Counted from the stretch's first letter, positions 34,567-42,710 are shown. The stretch is DNA of 64,000 bases from an uncultured Methylophilaceae bacterium (GCA_905182075.1 CAJIZS010000001.1:744001-808000), one strand, 5' to 3'. Numbers and translations: made by a program. Notes: a model not told the origin generated them from the sequence alone.

Positions 34567-34959
34567 ATGGCTTATAGCGATAAAGTATTAGATCATTACG
34601 AGAACCCAAGGAATGTTGGCTCGTTTGATAAAGAAGACCCAACAGTTGGAACTGGTATGGTTGGTGCACCTGCTTGTGGTGATGTTATGAAGCTACAAAT
34701 TAAAGTAGGTGAAAATGGCATTATTGAAGATGCTAAATTTAAAACATATGGATGCGGCAGTGCTATTGCATCAAGTTCACTTGTTACAGAAATGCTTAAA
34801 GGTCGAACTCTGGATGAAGCACAAGCTATCAAGAACACTTCGATAGTTGAAGAATTAGCATTGCCTCCAGTTAAAATTCATTGTTCAGTTTTAGCAGAAG
34901 ATGCAATAAAAGCAGCGGTAGCTGACCTTAAATCTAAGAAAAATGTGTCGCTCAATTAA
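34567..34959 (+). CDS. iscU: Iron-sulfur cluster scaffold IscU
   Basis: Intact 130-residue scaffold on which 2Fe-2S clusters are built. AGGAGA lies about 8 bases before the ATG. The three ligand cysteines are in GAPACGDVMKL, TYGCGSAIASS and VKIHCSVLAEDA; LPPVK is the binding site for the HscA chaperone. The usual iscR and iscS upstream and hscBA downstream are absent; only erpA follows. It lies inside the inverted-repeat-bounded segment downstream of ssrA, an unexpected place for a housekeeping gene. Confidence 0.95.
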   Translation: MAYSDKVLDHYENPRNVGSFDKEDPTVGTGMVGAPACGDVMKLQIKVGENGIIEDAKFKTYGCGSAIASSSLVTEMLKGRTLDEAQAIKNTSIVEELALPPVKIHCSVLAEDAIKAAVADLKSKKNVSLN

Positions 34960-34985
34960 AAAATAAATGAAGAGGAAGAATAAAA

Positions 34986-35339
34986 ATGACGACAGCTGAA
35001 CTAGCAATGCCTACCCCGATTAACTTTACTGATAACGCAGTAAAAAAAGTTAAGGATTTGATTTTGGAAGAAGGTTCGCCTGACCTAAAGCTTAGAGTTT
35101 TTGTTAGTGGTGGTGGATGTTCTGGGTTTCAATATGGATTCACTTTTGAAGAGGCTGCTAACGAAGATGATACACAAGTTGTTAAAGATACGGTCACTCT
35201 TTTGGTAGATCCAATGAGCTTACAATACTTAACAGGTGCAGAAATTGATTATCAAGATAATGTTCAGGGCTCACAATTTGTAATTAAGAATCCTAGTGCA
35301 AAAAGCACTTGTGGCTGTGGCTCTTCTTTTTCAGCTTAG
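34986..35339 (+). CDS. erpA: A-type iron-sulfur carrier ErpA/IscA
   Basis: Intact 117-residue A-type carrier with the three cysteines in [13 protein letters not shown] and [11 protein letters not shown]. The long N-terminal lead ([18 protein letters not shown]) and end are like betaproteobacterial ErpA more than IscA. It would pass clusters from IscU to apo-proteins. Preceded by GAGGAAGAAT as ribosome binding site, 26 bases after iscU. Confidence 0.92.
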   Translation: MTTAELAMPTPINFTDNAVKKVKDLILEEGSPDLKLRVFVSGGGCSGFQYGFTFEEAANEDDTQVVKDTVTLLVDPMSLQYLTGAEIDYQDNVQGSQFVIKNPSAKSTCGCGSSFSA

Positions 35340-35807
35340 TTGTTTGGAATGCCTCTTCTAAATTTACTAATATCAACTTGTCTACGGTGACTTATTTTAG
35401 ACAAATCATCAGCTAGTATTTGGTTCAAATAAGCAACCCAACCAGCAGTGACTAAATTAAAAATCATAATATTAAATATTAAACCATCAAGAAGATTCCA
35501 TCAATTAGAAAGGCATTTGAGTACGCAGCCACATTCCAATGTATTTATTATTTAAATTATTGATATTATTGAATTAATCTTATTGTACACCTACCTTTTA
35601 TTACTTTTTCTCAAAAAAAGGTAATGATTCAATCTCATCATCATTAACTGGAATATCAAAATTATCTCTAAATGCTTTAATATTTTCTAAAGAATTATTG
35701 TGGTAATAGTCATTCACCCATGCACTTGCACTACTTATTATCAGACTTAGGTGCCTAGCTATCCATAATAAAAATATAATGAATGATGAATTCGAACCCA
35801 TTATCAA
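35336..35807 (-). CDS. Hypothetical membrane protein (broken)
   Basis: On the minus strand the start near 35801 gives [20 protein letters not shown], a hydrophobic N-terminus; further on, with frame changes near 35480-35500, come [12 protein letters not shown], a second hydrophobic stretch ([18 protein letters not shown] in corrected form) and the C-terminus [11 protein letters not shown] with TAA at 35336-35338, overlapping the erpA stop tail to tail. An AceE-like piece interrupts it. No family was recognised; about 130-150 residues and two or three membrane segments. Confidence 0.4.
35604..35696 (-). other. Pyruvate dehydrogenase E1 (AceE)-like fragment
   Basis: Thirty-one codons on the minus strand, [20 protein letters not shown] followed by IESLPFF, match the conserved segment after the active-site region of homodimeric PDH E1 (pattern FRDRF-IPV-D-IE-LPF). 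Nothing else of AceE is present; it interrupts a hypothetical membrane protein. Confidence 0.55.
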
Positions 35808-35867
35808 GGAAGTGTTGGAGACTTAATAGCTAGAATGATTTCTATTATTGGAGTTAGCACACCAGTA

Positions 35868-36436
35868 TAAATATTACCAAATGGGAGTTGAAGTTTCAAA
35901 GCTACTTGCTGAAGGTGGATATGGAGTAATTACTGGCGGTGGTCCTGGGATTATGGAAGCTGGAAATAAAGGTGCTCAAGAGGGGGGAGGTAAATCAGTT
36001 GGATTGAAATATTCATCTGCCTAATGAACAAGCCCCTAACCAATATCAGGACATGAGCTTTAATTTTCATTATTTTTTTACAAGAAAATTTTGGTTTACC
36101 TATCCCAAGGTTTCGTTGTAATGCCCGGAGGGTTTGGAACTTTAGATGAATTATTTGAAGTTTTAACATTGATGCAGACTGGAAAAATACAACAGTTTCC
36201 AATTATTTTGGTGGGTAAAAGAATTCTGGTCGGATTCGATGGAATGGATAGAAAAAGATTTATTAGCCAATAATATGATTAATACCAGTGACTTAAAATT
36301 AATCTCACTAGTTGATAGCGAAGATGAGATTAATCAATGTGTAGAAGAGTTTTATGCTGGTAATAAACATTATTATTGTTTAGAAGAACGCGATAATCTT
36401 TTATTAAGCAGGCCCTGTGCCAAGCCTGATAAATAA
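35868..36436 (+). CDS. LOG family protein (TIGR00730), 5' end lost and frameshifted
   Basis: Lysine-decarboxylase-like fold of the LOG family, nucleoside-5'-monophosphate phosphoribohydrolases. Clear from YYQMGVEVSKLLAEGGYGVI, with ITGGGPGIMEAGNKGA as the first signature and VVMPGGFGTLDELFEVLT (PGGxGTxxE) as the second. Frame changes near 36005, 36110 and 36215. The first 60-80 residues expected (including SIFGSAR) cannot be read; a possible start at 35779 runs into a stop. Ends just before the right inverted repeat. Confidence 0.8.
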
Positions 36437-36472
36437 AAATCAGTTTACCCCCAGACAATTAAGTGGGCAAAT
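36435..36472 (-). repeat. 38-bp inverted repeat, right copy
   Basis: Reverse-complement partner of 34188-34225 with two mismatches. It starts at the end of the LOG gene and is followed at 36504 by the 121-bp direct repeat. Confidence 0.8.
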
Positions 36473-36503
36473 TCATGGTCCTATGCCACTTGACATGAGA
36501 CTG

Positions 36504-36624
36504 TAATACACAACAATGACTACTATGGACTACGTAAGATTATGAGTAGGGCAATTCCATTGGCTTAATACACAACTATGGAGGACTATACAGTCGAAAT
36601 TGGTGCTCCCCAGCTCCACCAATT
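36504..36624 (+). repeat. 121-bp direct repeat, copy 1, ending in ssrA-end copy B
   Basis: Matches 41526-41646 with about 5 differences over 121 bases and ends exactly in the ssrA 3'-end sequence (36608-36624). No reading frame. The last 40 bases weakly resemble the T-arm/acceptor part of tmRNA. Together with 36625-36851 this is a gene-free stretch of about 415 bases; the remainder holds a hairpin with T-rich flank near 36637-36666 and AT-rich promoter-like sequence before the fasciclin gene. Confidence 0.85.
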
Positions 36625-36851
36625 AAATAAGGCTAACCCCTGTAAATAGAGGGTTTCAGGCTTATCTTTTATTACTACTCCTACTCTTAATCGCCTAGTC
36701 TGGCGATGGGGAAGAGATTGAGTCAAGAATATAATGAACTTTAGAAGTTTACTTCTCTCATAATATTACTTTTAGTATTTAACAATATGTTAAATATTTT
36801 TTGTGAAACAGTTAACCTCACTAACAGCACTCCAACTTAAAGGATTCAAAT

Positions 36852-37334
36852 ATGAAAAGAACTATTATCGTTTTTGCATTATCTCTATGTTTTGCAACCT
36901 CTGTTTTTGCTAAAGATATTATTGATACAGCTGTTGCTAATGGCAATTTTAAAACACTAGCTACTGCTCTTACTGCAGCAGGTCTTATCGACACACTTAA
37001 AGGACCAGGTCCTTTTACCGTTTTTGCACCTACGGATGAAGCATTTGCTAAAATTCCTAAAGCAGATTTAGAAGCACTTCTAAAAGATAAGGCAAAATTA
37101 AGTGCAGTATTAACTTATCATGTGGTTGCTGGAAAAGTTATGGCAACAGATGTTAAAACCGGAAAAGTTAAAACCGTTCAAGGTTCCGAACTTAATATCT
37201 CCGTCAATACTACAAAAAAACCTTACAGTGAAAGTATTACTACTGTAAAAGTAAATAATGCAACTGTTATAATAGCTGATATTGTTGCAGACAACGGTGT
37301 CATTCATGTAATAGATACAGTAGGTCATACCTAA
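36852..37334 (+). CDS. Fasciclin (FAS1)-domain secreted protein
   Basis: Intact 160-residue protein: signal peptide [16 protein letters not shown], then one FAS1 domain with [33 protein letters not shown] (H1 region), [12 protein letters not shown] and VIHVIDTV (H2 region). FAS1 domains mediate adhesion or matrix contact; the exact role is unknown. First gene after ssrA-end copy B. Followed by a strong terminator. Confidence 0.92.
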   Translation: MKRTIIVFALSLCFATSVFAKDIIDTAVANGNFKTLATALTAAGLIDTLKGPGPFTVFAPTDEAFAKIPKADLEALLKDKAKLSAVLTYHVVAGKVMATDVKTGKVKTVQGSELNISVNTTKKPYSESITTVKVNNATVIIADIVADNGVIHVIDTVGHT

Positions 37335-37394
37335 ATAATTAATTAGTAATATTTAACATTGTAATAAAGATTTAATTAATTAAGTTTTAATCAG

Positions 37395-37424
37395 AAAGCC
37401 CAGCAACATTGTTGGGCTTTTTTC
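37395..37424 (+). terminator. Intrinsic terminator after the fasciclin gene
   Basis: AAGCCCAGCAAC/GTTGGGCTT hairpin with a run of six T, 60 bases after the stop. Confidence 0.85.
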
Positions 37425-37439
37425 TAGAGTGCCTAAAAT

Positions 37440-37640
37440 ATGAGCGAAAGAAGTGACGAATTACCCAACGAAATGGTTAAAGACGATGAAGCCTGTTGCA
37501 GCGAGACAAGCTGCTGCCCGCCAAAAACTCCAATCACACGGGATACTCCAAAGATTGGACGTAATGATCCTTGCATTTGCGGTAACGGGCGTAAATTTAA
37601 GAAATGTTGTGGAAAAAATATTAAATCATTTAAAAAGTAA
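37440..37640 (+). CDS. SEC-C zinc-binding motif protein
   Basis: Intact 66-residue cysteine-rich protein. C-terminal [20 protein letters not shown] is the SEC-C zinc-binding motif as in the SecA tail; an upstream [10 protein letters not shown] cluster may bind more metal. Free-standing SEC-C proteins have no settled function. The ATG lies 14 bases after the terminator T-run, so it probably has its own promoter or is read through. Confidence 0.8.
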   Translation: MSERSDELPNEMVKDDEACCSETSCCPPKTPITRDTPKIGRNDPCICGNGRKFKKCCGKNIKSFKK

Positions 37641-37758
37641 AATTTAGTTTATTACATTTGGCTAATCACATGACATTTAAAACTTCCTAGAAGAATCTGT
37701 CTTTTATATTTATCTCTTAATTAAATAAAGTCTTTTTTAAGTAATTTATATAAAAATA

Positions 37759-38148
37759 TTAAGACTTTGATTTCTTCATTAGATAGATGCTTAGACATAA
37801 AAATAAAGAAACAATGACCTCAATAGCTATTGCCTTAATTAGGAAGTCTGCTCCATGAACTAACCCTGCATAAATTCTAAAAATTGCAGCAGAGCCTAAT
37901 AAGCTTAATGTTGTATAGAGCCAAACATGCTGATTTCTATATGCACCGATGCAAGCCATCAATCCTGCGGTAAAAAAGAAGGCAGTAAAATCTCCTATTT
38001 GTGTGTTCATGCCCATAGTCGTATCTCCAGGTCCTTCAACTAATGTCATGGCTAAACCCGCTGCGGCAGTTTCAGGATCTAAAATCCATCGAAATGCTGA
38101 GCTAAGTAAAACTAAACCAATTGACGCTGATATAAATCTTGCAATCAT
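37759..38148 (-). CDS. Small four-helix membrane protein (DUF4345/DoxX-like)
   Basis: 129 residues with about four hydrophobic segments and RFISASIGLVLLSSAFRWIL, TMGMNTQIGDFTAFFFTAGL, AAIFRIYAGLVHGADF. AGGAGAATATT precedes the ATG. The pattern resembles DUF4345-type membrane proteins; function unknown. Last gene of the minus-strand metal-uptake cluster. Its last 43 bases (37763-37805) are repeated at 41782-41824. Confidence 0.6.
   Translation of the reverse strand: MIARFISASIGLVLLSSAFRWILDPETAAAGLAMTLVEGPGDTTMGMNTQIGDFTAFFFTAGLMACIGAYRNQHVWLYTTLSLLGSAAIFRIYAGLVHGADFLIKAIAIEVIVSLFLCLSIYLMKKSKS
37763..37805 (+). repeat. 43-bp direct repeat, copy 1
   Basis: The final codons of the DUF4345-like gene (gactttgatttcttcatt...) recur without mismatch at 41782-41824, beyond ssrA-end copy C. 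Confidence 0.85.
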
Positions 38149-38234
38149 AATATTCTCCTATTTTATAGAAGTACAATTTGGAACACCACAAACCATGACA
38201 GCTGGGGTTACTTTAAATCAGTTGATTTTTGAAT

Positions 38235-38627
38235 TTAATGACAATCGCAATCCAAATGTCTACATAGTCGATAGTTTTTAAAATGGGCTGTTGCAACAGT
38301 TATTGAGCCAAGAAATGTTAAAAATCTCTCTCCAAATACCCCTAAAATCTCTTCATTCACTAAAAATGGTAAAGAAAGAATAATGACTCCAATCGCCCCT
38401 AAAATTAAAAAAATATACTTTTTATGATTTATTAGCCCTGTTACCAGACCGAAAATACTAAAGGGAATTACCAACACTAGAATCCAAAAATGTATAAGCT
38501 CATTATCAAGCTGCCAGGAAAAAAAATTAGGCAGTAGTATCAATATAGATGGAAGAATAAGGCAATGTACCGCACATATTATTGATAGACTAATTGCCGT
38601 TTTGTCTGTAAAAGCTTGAGTTAAAAT
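38235..38627 (-). CDS. merC: MerC-domain membrane protein
   Basis: About 130 residues, four hydrophobic segments. The N-terminal AISLSIICAVHCLILPS holds the CxxxHC metal motif of MerC inner-membrane transporters; the C-terminus ends HLDCDCH with a second Cys/His cluster. No ATG fits: the frame opens after a stop with AAAGGACAGG and then ATC or ATT (38627), so either a rare ATT start is used or a base is wrong. Next to a zinc-type TonB receptor it is more likely a divalent metal transporter than a mercury-resistance protein. Confidence 0.75.
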   Translation of the reverse strand: MLTQAFTDKTAISLSIICAVHCLILPSILILLPNFFSWQLDNELIHFWILVLVIPFSIFGLVTGLINHKKYIFLILGAIGVIILSLPFLVNEEILGVFGERFLTFLGSITVATAHFKNYRLCRHLDCDCH

Positions 38628-38684
38628 GATACCTGTCCTTTAAATTTATACTTTATAAAAATTTTTATTTTATTTGTCTGCTAT

Positions 38685-39056
38685 TTAACGATGTGATTTT
38701 AAATCTTCAGAAACATCTTCATGGTCGCCAACAACAATATGGTGCTTACTTTTCACTACATATCTCTCAAGTATTGGAACAAAGATTAAGGGCACTATTC
38801 CACCAAGAACAATGCCTATAACCATATTTCTTAAATGTGGATCAATGTAGCTAGCAATCAAGTCAGCAATGATATGAGACATTGCTGCTCCAAAAATACC
38901 TGCTACATAGCCAATTGAAAAAATCTTTAAAAACCTATTGATACTCCAACCAGTTTAGTAACCAAGAAGCATTATCGTCACATGAACGAATCCGAAAACA
39001 AAACCTCTTAAATTGCCATCTATACTGGTCATATAGAGTTCTAAAACATGTTCCAT
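38685..39056 (-). CDS. Small membrane protein with His-rich tail, in-frame stop
   Basis: From ATG 39056: MEHVLELYMTSIDGNLRGFV, then codon 34 is TAA in the phrase GY-stop-TGW, after which the frame continues open through SIGYVAGIFGAAMSHIIADL, IVLGGIVPLIFVPIL and the soluble tail KSKHHIVVGDHEDVSEDL. No frame change is involved. Total 123 codons, three or four membrane segments. Unknown family. The stop could be a substitution error or a real nonsense mutation; translation from the internal ATG 38882 would give a 65-residue remnant. Confidence 0.6.
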
Positions 39057-39123
39057 AGTTAAATTTTTCCAAAAAATTTATATTATTTATTGCTGATTTT
39101 AAGTTAAAAATTACCAGTAAGAC

Positions 39124-41142
39124 CTAGCGTAAAGGATCTTTCACCGCAGGAATAAATAACCGTTTTAAGCCTGGATCATTTCCATCCACAACAAGTAAAT
39201 TATCTCCTTTAATATAAAAATTAAGATTCTTGTTCATTGGGAGCTGATAATTCAAAGCTAAAGATACATTGGTGTAATCATCAGTCTTTAATTCAAGATC
39301 CCCAATTTTATTTTGATTAAATACATGCTCCACATCTATATTAGCCTGTAATGTATTCCATTGATAAGACAATCCAGAACCAAGGGTAAGCGGCGGTATT
39401 CTTGGGAGATTTCCACCATTTTTATCCTTTGCTCTTACATAGTCACCCCAATAATTTAAACCATAATTAGCAGATAAATCTATATTACCCTGAAATTCAA
39501 AGCCATAAAAATCAGCAGGAACATTCTGGTGGAGTAGGACTGGTAATGCTTCTTCTTCCCCGTCATGCTCATGGTATTGAACTACCCCTGTATTTAACAG
39601 CGCAATGTAACTACCAAAATCTGTAATGTAAGGCGTGACCGAAAAAGCATTACCTTGGTTTGCCCAGCTTAAAGTAAGATCAATGGAATTGGAGCGTTCA
39701 TCTTTCAAATTACGATCTCCGTGCTCAATTGTTTCAGTAGCATGGTGCTCACCATAAACAAATAACTCATCATGAAATGGTGCCCTCTGAGTATGAGAAA
39801 TACTTGCCCCTAAAGTCCAATTTTGATTAAGTTTTGAGGTGGTTCCCAATGAAATGCTTGTGGCATTAAAAGTTTTTTCAGTTGCATTAAAACTTGTTTC
39901 AGTTTCATCTCCACCTTCTGTTGCTGCACCATCATCACTTGTAAAGCTATTAGCTTCATATTCTTGATAATCATGCCTTAGGCCGAAATTAAATTTATGG
40001 TCACCCACCTCGAAGCGCTCTAATGCATAAAACGAAAGATTCTGTCGATTATTATTAGGCTCATAAGGTTTAGTTTCTTGAGAAAATCTATAAGAACCAA
40101 CATCAACACCAGCTACACCACCTGATGGAGAAATCAGTGAGTGAGCTACCTCAAATTTAGCGTCCGCACCTTTATCATAATAATCAAGACCAGTTGAACC
40201 ATCGCCCTCAATTTCTTTGTGCTGATAGTCGGTGTGACTTAACTTAAATTTAAACTTCTTAATAAGGCCTGATAAATCATTCTTTTCAAAAACGTACTTT
40301 AAATTTTGAGACACTAAATCAATATATGCACCGTCTTCAAGTATAGTGCCGTACTCTTGATCATGTCTGGCAAGTGAAAGGCCCGTATAACCCTTATCAA
40401 AGAAATAAGTTGCCCCCACACCTCCGCCTTTAGTTTCGTTATAAGAGTTTATTAAGGTACCATCCCCGTACTTACCTCTTGTAAACTCGGCATCAGAATC
40501 GGCTAACCTTTTTGATACTGAGAATCCAGGAATTTTAAGATTTTTAGTATCACGGTTATAAAGATCAACGTGATACATAATATTCCCTGCACCTACATCC
40601 AGAAGTACTGCACCAGCTTTTGCATTATTCGCACCACCAGCACTTACGTTATAGTTACCAATTACTCCCTCAATAAATTCAGGGTGAATACGATAATCAA
40701 TAATGTTGATTACCCCACCTACCGCGCCTCCACCATATAGTATGGTTTCAGGTCCTTTGATAACCTCAATCTGTTCAGCAGCCAAGCCATCTAAGCCTAT
40801 AGCATGATCTCCCGACATACTTGAGACATCTCTAATTTCCATACCATTATTAAGAATCTTAACTCTGTTTCTATCCATACCTCGAATAGTTGGGCGTCCA
40901 ACACTATCACCCCATGAACTATTAGATATGCCTGGAACTTTATCAAGCATATTACCTATGGAAGAATCCTTATTATTTTGCAAGGTGATTCCATTCATTA
41001 TATAAGTAGGGGAAACTAACTCATCATTTGCTAAACTAAAAGGATTCGCTGTTACCGGTATATCATTCAAATCTATTTGCGGCCCATCTGCATGAACAAG
41101 ATGTACAGGCAGCATAAGGGCTATTAAAAATACATTACGCAT
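39124..41142 (-). CDS. znuD: TonB-dependent receptor, ZnuD-like (probable zinc receptor)
   Basis: Intact receptor of about 672 residues. ATG 41142 with GGAG 9 bases upstream begins a signal peptide (VFLIALMLPVHLVHA); in-frame codons further upstream run through a tandem repeat and are not used. Plug: SPTYIMNGITLQNN, GMDRNRVKILNNGMEI, VIKGPETILYGGGAVGGV. Extracellular loops are rich in histidine and acid residues (YGEHHATETIEHGD, QYHEHDGEEEALP), the feature by which ZnuD binds zinc. Barrel end in a shortened C-terminus (RLFIPAVKDPLR). It leads a minus-strand cluster with the membrane proteins and MerC. No Zur box was recognised. Confidence 0.87.
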   Translation of the reverse strand: MRNVFLIALMLPVHLVHADGPQIDLNDIPVTANPFSLANDELVSPTYIMNGITLQNNKDSSIGNMLDKVPGISNSSWGDSVGRPTIRGMDRNRVKILNNGMEIRDVSSMSGDHAIGLDGLAAEQIEVIKGPETILYGGGAVGGVINIIDYRIHPEFIEGVIGNYNVSAGGANNAKAGAVLLDVGAGNIMYHVDLYNRDTKNLKIPGFSVSKRLADSDAEFTRGKYGDGTLINSYNETKGGGVGATYFFDKGYTGLSLARHDQEYGTILEDGAYIDLVSQNLKYVFEKNDLSGLIKKFKFKLSHTDYQHKEIEGDGSTGLDYYDKGADAKFEVAHSLISPSGGVAGVDVGSYRFSQETKPYEPNNNRQNLSFYALERFEVGDHKFNFGLRHDYQEYEANSFTSDDGAATEGGDETETSFNATEKTFNATSISLGTTSKLNQNWTLGASISHTQRAPFHDELFVYGEHHATETIEHGDRNLKDERSNSIDLTLSWANQGNAFSVTPYITDFGSYIALLNTGVVQYHEHDGEEEALPVLLHQNVPADFYGFEFQGNIDLSANYGLNYWGDYVRAKDKNGGNLPRIPPLTLGSGLSYQWNTLQANIDVEHVFNQNKIGDLELKTDDYTNVSLALNYQLPMNKNLNFYIKGDNLLVVDGNDPGLKRLFIPAVKDPLR

Positions 41143-41234
41143 AAAAACTCCAATTAAAAAGTAATTTAAAAAAAATAAAACTTTTATTACAAAGAGTTTT
41201 TTATGGTGCGTTGGATTGGAAGGCGACAAAAAAA

Positions 41235-41296
41235 TATCAATCAATATCAATCAATATCAATCAATATCAATCAATCAATATCAATATCAATATCAA
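41235..41296 (+). repeat. Short tandem repeat upstream of the zinc receptor
   Basis: Four units of tatcaatcaa followed by tcaa and three units of tatcaa, 93 bases upstream of the receptor start, between it and the His-rich peptide gene. Slipped-strand change in unit number could alter promoter spacing. Confidence 0.9.
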
Positions 41297-41317
41297 AAAT
41301 ATTTTTACAATCACGAA

Positions 41318-41449
41318 CTACTCTCCAAAATTTCTGAGTGAATTTCCATGCTCATGATTAATGTGTTCAACGTCATGGGTAAAGCCTAACTGTATGTTAA
41401 ATAGTAGACTTAAAAAAACCAGAAATGTGATTATATTTTTCTTAAACAT
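41318..41449 (-). CDS. Short exported His-rich peptide
   Basis: Forty-three codons: MFKKNIITFLVFLSLLF (signal sequence core), NIQLGFTH, then DVEHINHEHGNSLRNFGE. Four histidines and several acids follow a likely signal peptide, so a periplasmic metal-binding peptide is plausible. It precedes the ZnuD-like gene in the same direction, 175 bases apart. Too short for firm prediction and no family recognised. Confidence 0.45.
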   Translation of the reverse strand: MFKKNIITFLVFLSLLFNIQLGFTHDVEHINHEHGNSLRNFGE

Positions 41450-41525
41450 TTCGCAACTATAAAAGAAACTACAAAATAAGACAACTCTTACTTTGCAAAT
41501 TTATGTACTATTTTGCACGAGATTT

Positions 41526-41646
41526 TAATATACAACAATGACTACTATGGACTACGTAAGATTATGAGTAGGGCGATTCTATTGGCTTAATACACAACTA
41601 TGGAGGACTATACAGACGAAATTGATGCTCCCCAGCTCCACCAATT
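41526..41646 (+). repeat. 121-bp direct repeat, copy 2, ending in ssrA-end copy C
   Basis: Second copy of 36504-36624, about 5 differences, same orientation, again ending in the ssrA 3' sequence (41630-41646) and followed here by a copy of the ssrA terminator (41656-41682). The gene-free stretch 41450-41971 holds this repeat, the terminator copy and the second 43-bp repeat. Confidence 0.85.
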
Positions 41647-41655
41647 ATTAAAAAT

Positions 41656-41682
41656 AAACCCTTGATTATTAAGGATTTTTTT
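41656..41682 (+). terminator. Copy of the ssrA terminator after att-like copy C
   Basis: AAACCCTTGATTATTAAGGATTTTTTT: the ssrA terminator with one changed stem base, directly after the ssrA-end repeat, so the duplication reaches beyond the RNA 3' end. Confidence 0.7.
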
Positions 41683-41781
41683 ACATCTGCTATCGGTTAA
41701 CACCCAACTTATATTACACTTAAATATAAAAAGCGCATTTATAAATGTAGGGTAATAAACTCAGTTTAACCCCTAAACTAG

Positions 41782-41824
41782 GACTTTGATTTCTTCATTA
41801 GATAGATGCTTAGACATAAAAATA
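41782..41824 (+). repeat. 43-bp direct repeat, copy 2
   Basis: Identical to 37763-37805, the 3' end of the DUF4345-like gene; here without the rest of that gene. Confidence 0.85.
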
Positions 41825-41971
41825 GCTATGTTCCTAAAAGCTCATCAGGTAGATTAGACTACTTCTCCTTGTCCAATTCAATTATCTTGGGTTATAATAC
41901 GAAAAAATTGCTTCAGAACCAACCATACTAATAAAATTCCATATAATAACTTCCTATATAAGTGAGATAAA

Positions 41972-42510
41972 ATGATTCAAAGATCTATTAAGCATATTAA
42001 AAGGTACGGGTTTTTTAAATTTTTGGCTAATGCTATAAATTTTATTTTCACAAGTGTAATATTTACTATAATAAGAAAAATATCGTCAATTTCCGCACCT
42101 CATTTTTTATATAATCTAATAAATATCCCGGTTAGTTTATTTGCGGCTCCTAGGAAAGAGATAATGACTAAGGTATGTGAGGACTCATTTAAGGATAAGA
42201 GTAAGCCATTAAAATTTTTAGAGATCGGCTCTTGGTTTGGAGAGGGGTCTACTAAGTTTTGGATAAAGTTTTTACCTAAAAACTCTCAATTGTATTTAGT
42301 CGATTCTTGGGGTAAATGGATAACAGATAAAGACAACAATGCCTCCTACAGGATGAAAATGGCTAATAGCATTGGCTTTCAGGCTAACCGCAATGTACTA
42401 AAAAACATACACGAATATGAGGAGCATGTAAATAATATAGAGATTGTCTTACTAAGAGGGAAAGCACATTCAGTCCTAAAGGATTTTAAAAAAAATATTT
42501 TTGACTTGGT
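41972..42510 (+). CDS. Class I SAM-dependent methyltransferase (3' end lost)
   Basis: N-terminal hydrophobic and basic lead, then FLEIGSWFGEGSTKFW as SAM-binding motif I at about residue 87 and LYLVDSWGKW as motif II; the family (methyltransferase-24-like, common in glycan loci) continues with a DLVYIDGSH-type strand. Here the frame turns at DLV (about 42508) into a reversed TolA fragment, so the last 60-80 residues are missing. Likely a tailoring methyltransferase for a surface glycan. Confidence 0.65.
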
Positions 42511-42710
42511 TTGTTCATTCTCTGATGATCAGTTACTTCAGGTGGTTTCATTAATGAGCCATCTTGCCTTAATGATATCTTAACTTTCACCACCAAGCTA
42601 TCATCTTCGGGCATTCCTATGGGTATACTCCAACAGCGTAAAAATTGTGATCTTATGGCGTCTTCTTCGCTTAATGTCAGTTTGTCGACCAGAGTATCGG
42701 TTGAGTCTAG
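42510..42710 (-). other. TolA C-terminal fragment, reverse strand
   Basis: On the minus strand about 60 codons read LTLSEEDAIRSQFLRCWSIP, then LVVKVKISLRQDGSLMKPPE, the C-terminal domain of alphaproteobacterial TolA-like proteins (ERCW...LVV-VR--L--DGSL--PP-V). It replaces the end of the methyltransferase gene. No start or stop. The rest of 42711-42915 is AT-rich and holds only the fourth ssrA-end copy. Confidence 0.7.

Noticed and set aside
41235-41296. Array-like repeat considered as CRISPR
   Set aside because: Units of 6-10 bases without spacers; a simple tandem repeat.
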